From NCBI GenBank assembly GCA_009785395.1, contig WQWK01000019.1, forward strand, positions 1 to 14,466: 14,466 bases of DNA. Reading direction: 5' to 3'. Shown piece after piece: positions 1-5,592 of this stretch. A program made the translations under genes and the position numbers. This DNA is from Conexibacteraceae bacterium. GTDB taxonomy: Bacteria > Actinomycetota > Thermoleophilia > Solirubrobacterales > Solirubrobacteraceae. The notes beneath the pieces are model-generated. The model saw only the letters and a program-made list of their open reading frames with translations. It was not told the origin of the DNA and searched no databases. Each line of letters begins with the position of its first letter. Positions within the stretch are counted from its first letter, which is position 1.

Positions 1-117
1 CGACGCGCCGATCCGGCGCATTGCACCACGACGAAACCGACTCATTTGGAGTCCTCTCGTTCCGGGATTGCCGGCTGGGGGCCCCAGGATACGCCGATCG
101 CCCCGGGCTGGAGCCGG

Positions 118-1011
118 TTAGGCGAGGCGTGCGGCCGGCGGGCGAAGCTGCGGCGAGCCCGCCGCGGTCGGAGCCTCTGGCGGCCCTGACACGGGCGCGG
201 GCGGCGGCGATGAGGCTCGAGCCCAGGCGGCCTGGGCCGCGCGGGCGCGGGCGGCGTCGATGAACCAGGTGAACACGCGCGCGAAGCGGGGGTCGATGCG
301 CCACTCCTCCTGCAGCTCCCACTGGACGCCGAGCACGGGCGCACCGGCCAGCTCGATCGCCTCGATGACGCCGTCGGGAGCAACGGCGGTGGCGACGATG
401 CCGTCGCCGAGCTCTCCCAGCGCCTGATGGTGGAACGAGTTCACCGTGGCCCGCGTGCCGCCCAGCGCCTCGGCGAGGATGCTCCCCTCCGCGATCTCGA
501 GCTCGTGCCGCGGGTGCTCGGGAATCGCCTCCGCAGCGCCGAGGGCGACCTGCTCCATCCGCCGCCAGGCGTGCCAACCGGGGTCCGACGGGTGGTCGCG
601 GAAGCGCTCGGACAGCCGCACGTCCTGGATCATCGTGCCGCCGCGGACGACGTTCAGCACCTGCATGCCGCGGCAGACACCGAGGATCGGCAGGCCGCGG
701 GCGATCGCGGCGGCCGCCAAGGCGAGTTCGTACTCGTCGCGGCGCGGCTCAACAGCGGCCAGCAGCGGATCCGGCTCCTGCCCGTATCGCGAAGGGTCGA
801 TGTCACGCCCCGGCGCCAGCACCACGGCATCGACCCGGTCGAGCGCCGCATCGATCGCCTCGGCCTCGGGCAGCTGGGCCAGCATCACCGGCAGGCCACC
901 GGCGCTGTGAATCGGTCGCTGCACACCGACGCCCCCATAATCGCCGAAGTCGTGCATGCTTACCGAGATGCCGATCAACGGCCGGCCGAGATCTGAAGTC
1001 ACGTTGAACAT
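118..1011 (-). CDS. PuuD-like gamma-glutamyl-GABA hydrolase family protein (class I glutamine amidotransferase fold), active site incomplete
   Basis: 297 residues. The start region reads RPLIGIS, as in PuuD/peptidase C26 proteins, which hydrolyse gamma-glutamyl amides such as gamma-glutamyl-GABA in amine catabolism. The nucleophile elbow is intact: GVCRGMQVLN with Cys113, close to the position known for E. coli PuuD. An SFHHQAL motif also fits. The usual QWHPE block, which supplies catalytic His and Glu, reads QWELQEEW here, so His is replaced by Glu232 and Glu by Gln. The last ~45 residues are Ala/Pro-rich and probably disordered. There is no clear ribosome-binding site before the ATG, and the candidate promoter would start RNA near or inside the start codon, so translation may be leaderless or begin at GTG codon 4. 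It diverges from the dehydrogenase-fold operon, which suggests a shared pathway. Family is confident; hydrolase activity is doubtful. Confidence 0.85.
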   Translation of the reverse strand: MFNVTSDLGRPLIGISVSMHDFGDYGGVGVQRPIHSAGGLPVMLAQLPEAEAIDAALDRVDAVVLAPGRDIDPSRYGQEPDPLLAAVEPRRDEYELALAAAAIARGLPILGVCRGMQVLNVVRGGTMIQDVRLSERFRDHPSDPGWHAWRRMEQVALGAAEAIPEHPRHELEIAEGSILAEALGGTRATVNSFHHQALGELGDGIVATAVAPDGVIEAIELAGAPVLGVQWELQEEWRIDPRFARVFTWFIDAARARAAQAAWARASSPPPAPVSGPPEAPTAAGSPQLRPPAARLA

Positions 1012-1032
1012 ATTTGTATAGAGCGCTATAAG
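1004..1032 (+). promoter_or_regulatory. Sigma70-type promoter of the dehydrogenase-fold / DUF1989-GcvT / flavin reductase operon
   Basis: TTGAAC at 1004-1009 and TATAAG at 1027-1032 are separated by exactly 17 bp. RNA would start near 1039, giving a leader of about 37 nt before the ATG at 1076. The spacer holds TTTGTA and an inverted repeat TATAG-AGCG-CTATA (1017-1030) that runs into the -10 box. The whole 30 bp from 1003 matches the permease promoter (5486-5515) at 20 positions, including spacer bases that a sigma factor does not normally contact. Confidence 0.7.
1008..1017. promoter_or_regulatory. Putative operator half-palindrome ACATATTTGT
   Basis: This site differs by one base from the perfect palindrome ACAAATTTGT found upstream of the permease at 5467-5476. 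It overlaps the start codon of the PuuD-like gene and the spacer of the opposing promoter, so a bound regulator could affect both directions. The regulator is not identifiable in this window. Confidence 0.4.
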
Positions 1033-1044
1033 AGCCTACTGTAA
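1015..1044 (-). promoter_or_regulatory. Candidate divergent promoter for the PuuD-like gene
   Basis: Reading the minus strand, TTACAG (1044-1039) and TATACA (1020-1015) are separated by 18 bp and resemble -35 and -10 boxes. RNA would start around 1008, at or just inside the annotated ATG at 1011. This implies a very short or absent leader. The element overlaps the plus-strand promoter at 1004-1032, so both directions probably share regulation. This is pattern matching only. Confidence 0.4.
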
Positions 1045-1058
1045 GCGCAGCATCACGA

Positions 1059-1070
1059 CCCTCCGGAGGG
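1059..1070 (+). promoter_or_regulatory. Shine-Dalgarno of the dehydrogenase-fold gene inside a perfect 12-bp palindrome
   Basis: The ribosome-binding sequence GGAGGG (1065-1070) lies 5 nt before the ATG at 1076 and fixes that start. It is the right half of the perfect palindrome CCCTCCGGAGGG. The complementary left half could pair with a second transcript or, weakly, limit access to the ribosome-binding site. A hairpin with no loop is not itself stable, so chance in GC-rich DNA is possible. Confidence 0.6.
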
Positions 1071-1075
1071 AGCGC

Positions 1076-2464
1076 ATGTCAGAGAAGATGTGGAACGGAG
1101 AGCCCTTCTGGGGACTCGGTTACGAATGGGATCCGGACTGGGTTCTGACCGACCGCCAGCGCGAGCTCCGCGAGCTGCTGATCGAGCTGTGCGAGAAGGA
1201 GATGCGCGCCAACGCCAAGGTCTCCGACGACAACCTCGAGTACCCGCGCAGGAACCTCGAGCTGCTTGGTGAGCACGGCTTCCTCGGCCTCACCGTCCCG
1301 ACCGAGTACGGCGGGCTCGGCGAGAGCCACGTCGCCTTCCACATGACCTGCGAGACGATCGCGCGCTACGGCTGCGCGTCGACGGCGATGTGTTACGTGA
1401 TGCACATCGGCGCCGTCAACACGATCATGTTGCGGCCGACCGAGTCCCTGATCGACAAGTACATCCGCCCGCTGCGCAGCGGCAAGATCGGGACGCTCTC
1501 CTACTCGGACCCGGAGACCGGCTCGCACTTCTGGTACCCGATCTCCTCCGGCGCGGAGCGCACCGACGACGGTTACAACGTGCGCAAGAAGGCGTCGTGG
1601 ACGACCTCCGGGGGCTTCGCCGACTTCTACGTGGTGCAGACCACGAGCCCCGACTTCAGCGGTTACGACGACCTCTCCGTGTTCGTGATCGACGGCGATG
1701 ACGTCAAGGCGCAGCCGTCGACGTGGGACGCGCTCGGCCTGCGCGGCAACCAGTCAGGCCCGATCCAGGTGGACAACGTCGCGATCCCCGCCGCCCAGAT
1801 CGTCGGCCCCGAGGGTGACGGCGCCGCCTCCAACGACGAGGCCGTCGACCCCTTCTTCCTGATCGGCTCGTCGGCCGTGTGGAACGGGATCGCGCTCGGG
1901 ACGATTGACATCGCCAAGCGCCAGACGACGCGCAAGAAGCACGTCGACGTCGGCCTGCGGGTCGCCGACTACCCGACGATCCAGGACTACGTCGGCGAGG
2001 CGATCATGGACACCAACGCCTGCCGACTGTTCGGGTTCTCGGTCGCGCAGGCGATGGACGGTGTCACCGACAACAACACCAAGCAGATCGCCCCCGGCGA
2101 GTTCGCACGCGCGAACTTCCTGCACTGGGCCTGGCAGATCAAGTTCGAGGCCGCCAAGAACACCGCGCACACGGTCGACAAGATGCTGCACGCGTGCGGC
2201 GGCTCCGGCTACAAGCGCGACATGGAGATCGAGCGCTACCTGCGCGATGCCAAGGCCGGCTGGGTCATGGGACCGACCAACGAGGTCCTGCGCCAGTTCG
2301 TCGGCAAGGCCGCGCTGCTCGGCTTCGACAGCCTCGATTACTGGAACCAGACCTACAACAACCGCGCCGTCGAGAACGAGATCCGCAAACTCGACGACGA
2401 CGGCAAGCGCAAGCTTGCCGAGGAGCTGCTCGCGCAGGTGGAGAAGGCCTCGACGCCGGCCTGA
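1076..2464 (+). CDS. Acyl-CoA-dehydrogenase-fold flavoprotein lacking the usual catalytic Glu; possible two-component flavin monooxygenase
   Basis: 462 residues, slightly longer than typical acyl-CoA dehydrogenases (380-400). The N-terminal helical domain includes GFLGLTVPTEYGGLG. The middle beta domain has SYSDPETGSHFW, KASWTTSGGFADFYVV and LGLRGNQSGPIQVDNV. The C-terminal helical domain contains HACGGSGYKRDMEIERYLRD, which matches the family signature. Medium- and short-chain enzymes have a catalytic Glu in YEGTSQI; the aligned segment here is MGPTNEV, with Gly399 at the Glu position. No other base is obvious to me, although some family members carry it elsewhere in the fold (isovaleryl-CoA dehydrogenase is an example). 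With an HpaC-type flavin reductase two genes downstream, an alternative is a DszC/HsaA-like group D monooxygenase using reduced flavin. Strong ribosome-binding site; first gene of its operon; the next gene starts 3 nt after the stop. Confidence 0.9.
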   Translation: MSEKMWNGEPFWGLGYEWDPDWVLTDRQRELRELLIELCEKEMRANAKVSDDNLEYPRRNLELLGEHGFLGLTVPTEYGGLGESHVAFHMTCETIARYGCASTAMCYVMHIGAVNTIMLRPTESLIDKYIRPLRSGKIGTLSYSDPETGSHFWYPISSGAERTDDGYNVRKKASWTTSGGFADFYVVQTTSPDFSGYDDLSVFVIDGDDVKAQPSTWDALGLRGNQSGPIQVDNVAIPAAQIVGPEGDGAASNDEAVDPFFLIGSSAVWNGIALGTIDIAKRQTTRKKHVDVGLRVADYPTIQDYVGEAIMDTNACRLFGFSVAQAMDGVTDNNTKQIAPGEFARANFLHWAWQIKFEAAKNTAHTVDKMLHACGGSGYKRDMEIERYLRDAKAGWVMGPTNEVLRQFVGKAALLGFDSLDYWNQTYNNRAVENEIRKLDDDGKRKLAEELLAQVEKASTPA

Positions 2465-2467
2465 GTC

Positions 2468-4708
2468 ATGATCGAGACCTACCCGGTGAGGCCGGGCGGC
2501 GCGACGGTGATCGAGCTGGCCGGCGACGACGAGGTGCGGATCGTCGACCGCCACGGCGGCCAGGTCGCGGAGCTGACCGCCGTCGGCGCACCGCTGGGTC
2601 CCGAGCCGGACGCAGACGCCACGGTTATTCGTCGCGGCGGCCCGCTGGCCGCCGCGCTTGCCTCGCGCGGACTCGACGTGAACGAGGCCCGCTGCGTCCG
2701 GCTCTTCGGCGCCGAGTCGGCGCCGGGGTCCGAGGTGGGGTTCGTGGCCGAGGGTGACACGACCCTCGTCGTGGCCGCCCCGGGTGGGCGGCTTGTCGAC
2801 GGTGAGGCGGGGGCGACCGAGCTGCAGCTGCGTGTGACGCGCGCGGCGCCCACGCAGGGCGCCGCGAACGGTCGCCTGCTCGAGCTGCCGCCGCCGCTGG
2901 CCGAGCCGCGCCTCGATTTCCGCATCGACGCCGCCACCGCCCAGTCCTACGAGGTGCGCGCCGGCGAGTACATCCAGGTGATCGACGTCCAGGGCAAGCA
3001 GTGCTCAGACTTCCTCGCATTCCACCGCGGCAAGCTCGAGCGCGGCGTCGAGCGCGGGCTCGACGCGACCGTGACGCGCACGCTGATGGGCAACGCCTAC
3101 CCGCAGCCGGGCCTCTACGGCAAGTTCTACGACCTCGACATGGTGCCGCTGGTCGAGGTCGTCCGCGACACCGTCGGGCGGCACGACACGTTCGCGCTCG
3201 CCTGCCAGGCGAAGTATTACGAGGACCTCGGCTACCCCGGGCACATCAACTGCACCGACAACTTCAACGGCGCGGTGGCGCCGTTCGGTGTGGGCGCACG
3301 CAAGGGCTGGGAGGCTTTGAACTTCTTCTACAACACCGCGTTCGACTCCAACATGCAGCTGGTCTCCGACGAGCCCTGGTCACGGCCGGGGGACTATGTG
3401 ATGCTGCGGGCGATGGACGAGCTGGTGTGCGCGTCGTCGGCCTGTCCCGATGACATCGACCCATCAAACGCCTGGGAGGTGACGGATATCCATGTCCGTG
3501 TGTACCCGCCGCAGAACAAGTTCTCAGTCGCGATCGCGCGTCGCGTGACCGCCGACGCCGAGCCGGTCCTGACCCAGGAGACGGCATTCCACACACGCAC
3601 CTCCGCTTTGACGAAGAGCTTCACCGAGTACCGCGGCTACTGGCTGCCGCACTGCTTCAACAACGAGGGCGGGATCTCCGAATACTGGGCCTGCCGCGAG
3701 CGCCTGGCGGTGATGGACCTCTCGCCGCTGCGCAAGTGGGAGGTGCTCGGCCCCGACGCCGAGACGCTGATGCAGAACCTGGTGACGCGCAACGTCCGCA
3801 AGCTCGCGACCGGCCAGGTCGTCTACACGGCGCTCTGCAACGAGACCGGCGGCATGATCGACGACGCCACCGTCTTCCGGCTTGGCCAGGACAACTTCCG
3901 CTTCGTCGGCGGCGACGAGTACGACGGCGTCTGGATGCGGAAGCTGGCGGACCAGCTCGGACTGAAGGTCTGGATCAAGCCCTCTACCGATCAGCTCCAC
4001 AACATCGCGGTGCAGGGCCCGCTGAGCCGTGAGGCGCTCGCCGACTTCGTGTGGACGCCGCCGTCGCAGACACCGCTTGAGGAGCTCAAGTGGTTCCGCT
4101 TCCTGGTCGGCCGGATCGGCGGGTACGACGGGATCCCGATCGTGGTCTCGCGCACCGGCTACACGGGCGAGCTGGGCTACGAGGTGTGGTGTCATCCCTC
4201 CGATGGCGAGGCGGTGTGGGACGCGGTCTGGGCCGCGGGGAGCTCGCGCGGGATGCTGCCGCTCGGGCTCGAGGCGCTCGACATCCTGCGGATCGAGTCC
4301 GGGCTGATCTTCGCCGGCTACGAGTTCGACGACCAGGTCGATCCGTTCGAGGCCGGGATCGGATTCGCGGTTGCTTTGGATGGCGACGACTTCGTCGGTC
4401 GTGACGCCCTGGTTGAGCGCTCTGAGCACCCGCAGCGAGTGCTGGTCGGGCTGGAGCTGTCCGGGAATGAGGTCGCCTCGCACGGCGACGAGGTGTGGGT
4501 CGACCGGCGGCGGGTGGGCGTGATCACGAGCGGGACGCGTTCACCGCTGCTCGGCAAGTCGATCGCGCTGTGCCGGATGGCCGTGCAGTACTCGTCGCTC
4601 GGGACAGCGGTCGAGGTCGGCAAACTCGACGGACTGCAGAAGCGGATCCCCGCGAGCGTCGTGCGCTTCCCGTTCTACGACCCCGAGAAGAAGCGACCGC
4701 GGTCGTGA
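2468..4708 (+). CDS. DUF1989 (urea-carboxylase-associated family) fused to GcvT-type aminomethyltransferase
   Basis: 746 residues in three parts. Residues 1-120 resemble the start of a DUF1989 domain (VRIVDRHGGQVAELTAV) and look like a degenerate half copy. Residues about 145-360 form a full DUF1989 domain: GEYIQVIDVQGKQCSDF (Cys179, Asp181), then GHINCTDNFNG (His259, Cys262, Asp264), then RPGDYV and SSACPDDIDP. Family members include the UAAP proteins now linked to carboxyguanidine deimination. Residues about 375-735 are a glycine-cleavage T-protein/DmdA-type fold. ETGGMIDD (Asp465/466) sits where T-proteins bind folate, followed by VQGP, SRTGYTGELGYE and GLEALDILRIESG. The likely role is to release a one-carbon unit from an N- or S-methyl or amidine-type substrate onto tetrahydrofolate. 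It is translationally close to the upstream gene (3-nt gap, no strong ribosome-binding site). No glycine-cleavage H or P gene is present, so ordinary glycine cleavage is unlikely. Substrate unknown. Confidence 0.88.
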   Translation: MIETYPVRPGGATVIELAGDDEVRIVDRHGGQVAELTAVGAPLGPEPDADATVIRRGGPLAAALASRGLDVNEARCVRLFGAESAPGSEVGFVAEGDTTLVVAAPGGRLVDGEAGATELQLRVTRAAPTQGAANGRLLELPPPLAEPRLDFRIDAATAQSYEVRAGEYIQVIDVQGKQCSDFLAFHRGKLERGVERGLDATVTRTLMGNAYPQPGLYGKFYDLDMVPLVEVVRDTVGRHDTFALACQAKYYEDLGYPGHINCTDNFNGAVAPFGVGARKGWEALNFFYNTAFDSNMQLVSDEPWSRPGDYVMLRAMDELVCASSACPDDIDPSNAWEVTDIHVRVYPPQNKFSVAIARRVTADAEPVLTQETAFHTRTSALTKSFTEYRGYWLPHCFNNEGGISEYWACRERLAVMDLSPLRKWEVLGPDAETLMQNLVTRNVRKLATGQVVYTALCNETGGMIDDATVFRLGQDNFRFVGGDEYDGVWMRKLADQLGLKVWIKPSTDQLHNIAVQGPLSREALADFVWTPPSQTPLEELKWFRFLVGRIGGYDGIPIVVSRTGYTGELGYEVWCHPSDGEAVWDAVWAAGSSRGMLPLGLEALDILRIESGLIFAGYEFDDQVDPFEAGIGFAVALDGDDFVGRDALVERSEHPQRVLVGLELSGNEVASHGDEVWVDRRRVGVITSGTRSPLLGKSIALCRMAVQYSSLGTAVEVGKLDGLQKRIPASVVRFPFYDPEKKRPRS

Positions 4709-4721
4709 CCGAGGTGATGAG

Positions 4722-5390
4722 ATGAACGAGCCCAGCGGCATGGCCCGCCTGACGCGGGTCGCGAAGGTGACGGCGCCGGCTGGTGAGGCTGGGCTGATGC
4801 CACCGCCGCTGCCCTTGCGCACGCGGCCGCCGGTGCCGCCCGGCGCGCCGCTGGCGCCGCTTCAGGGGATGGCGCGGCTGACGCCGCGGGCGGCCGGGGC
4901 CGAGGCCGCGGCGCGGGAACTGCGCCAGGTGATGGGACGCTTCGCAACCGGCGTAACGGTGGTCACGACCACGCACCGCTCGACGATCCACGGGATGACC
5001 GCGAACGCGTTCCTCTCGGTGTCGTTGCGGCCGCCGCTCGTGCTGGTATCGCTCGGCCGCTGCCGGATGAGCGAGATGCTGCCGCGCACGGGCCGCTACG
5101 GCATCAGCGTGCTGGCCGCGGACCAGCAGGAGTACGCGGCGCACTTCGCCGGCCAGCGCGTGGCGGCCACGCCGCCGGAGTTCGTGTGGGAGCAGAGTCT
5201 GCCGCTGCTCGCCGGCGCGCTGGCGCACGTCGGCTGCCGGGTCGTCGACGTTCACGCTGCCGGGGACCACGTGCTGTGGATCGGCGAGGTCGAGCACCTC
5301 AGCCACCGCGACGGCGAGCCGCTGCTGTTCTATGCGGGCCGCTTCGGCACCCTGAGCGAGGTCTCGGATCGGGCCGCGTCGGGCGGCTGA
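4722..5390 (+). CDS. Flavin reductase-like (HpaC/NADH:FMN oxidoreductase family) protein
   Basis: 222 residues. From about residue 66 it is a typical flavin reductase domain: LRQVMGRFATGVTVVTT, HGMTANAFLSVSLRPPLVLVSL, YGISVLAADQ, FVWEQSLPLLAGALAHVGC, and the C-terminal GEPLLFYAGRFGTL. Such proteins reduce FMN or FAD with NAD(P)H and pass it to a partner monooxygenase; the dehydrogenase-fold protein at 1076-2464 is the obvious candidate. The first 65 residues are an unusual Pro/Ala-rich extension with the phrase GMARLT twice (residues 6-11 and 49-54). The ATG at 4722 is preferred because GAGG at 4711 lies at good spacing. A start at Met50 (4869) would give a 173-residue protein, the normal family length, but its purine stretch is too close to the ATG. 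It lies 13 nt after the DUF1989-GcvT stop, in the same operon. Confidence 0.88.
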   Translation: MNEPSGMARLTRVAKVTAPAGEAGLMPPPLPLRTRPPVPPGAPLAPLQGMARLTPRAAGAEAAARELRQVMGRFATGVTVVTTTHRSTIHGMTANAFLSVSLRPPLVLVSLGRCRMSEMLPRTGRYGISVLAADQQEYAAHFAGQRVAATPPEFVWEQSLPLLAGALAHVGCRVVDVHAAGDHVLWIGEVEHLSHRDGEPLLFYAGRFGTLSEVSDRAASGG

Positions 5391-5427
5391 CGGTCGACCG
5401 GGCCTCGTCGTGGGGCGGCTGACAGTC
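5371..5427. repeat. Imperfect tandem duplication across the flavin reductase stop codon
   Basis: A segment at 5371-5395 beginning GGGCC and ending GGGCGGCTGACGGTC recurs at 5400-5427, ending GGGCGGCTGACAGTC. The second copy carries a few extra bases (GTG) and two substitutions. The copies include the TGA stop codon and its context, so the 3' end of the gene appears duplicated into the intergenic space. Confidence 0.6.
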
Positions 5428-5464
5428 CCTGTGGCCCAAGCGGACCCCGCGCACCGCTCCGCGC

Positions 5465-5502
5465 GTACAAATTTGTTTAAAACGCGTTGACCGTGTTTGT
5501 AC
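5465..5502. promoter_or_regulatory. Putative operator region: ACAAATTTGT palindrome plus GTACAAA/TTTGTAC inverted repeat
   Basis: ACAAATTTGT at 5467-5476 is a perfect 10-bp palindrome just upstream of the -35 box. GTACAAA (5465-5471) is mirrored by TTTGTAC (5496-5502) within the spacer. A related site, one base different, overlaps the divergent promoters at 1008-1017. This arrangement would suit a dimeric regulator with two sites at the permease promoter. AT-rich palindromes stand out in such GC-rich DNA. The cognate regulator is not visible here. Confidence 0.5.
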
Positions 5503-5515
5503 CTAATGGTATAAA
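5487..5515 (+). promoter_or_regulatory. Strong sigma70-type promoter of the permease-uspA pair
   Basis: TTGACC (5487-5492) and TATAAA (5510-5515) are separated by 17 bp, one mismatch each from consensus. RNA would start near 5522. The spacer holds TTTGTA and an inverted repeat TACC-TAAT-GGTA (5500-5511) that reaches into the -10 box, in the same place as the inverted repeat in the 1004-1032 promoter. A direct repeat AAACGCG flanks the core (5480-5486 and 5513-5519). Confidence 0.75.
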
Positions 5516-5592
5516 CGCGACACCAGGCGGTGGTTAAGGCTCCGGCCTCGGAGCCCAGCCAGCGCGTCGCGCGAGTGAGGGAGGACCGAGCT

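Noticed and set aside
71..117. Inverted repeat CCGGCT / AGCCGG after the PuuD-like gene as a terminator
   Set aside because: Only 6-bp arms with a long GC-rich loop and no T run; expected often by chance in such DNA. Nothing else is supported in 1-117.
1033..1075. Possible glycine or other riboswitch before the GcvT-containing operon
   Set aside because: The predicted leader is only about 37 nt, far too short for a glycine riboswitch, with no matching core seen.
1754..2554. Minus-strand open frame over the end of the dehydrogenase-fold gene
   Set aside because: Opposite strand encodes the family signature; this frame gives only biased composition.
3524..4483. Minus-strand open frame within the GcvT domain
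   Set aside because: Shadow of a plus-strand gene whose GcvT motifs are clear.
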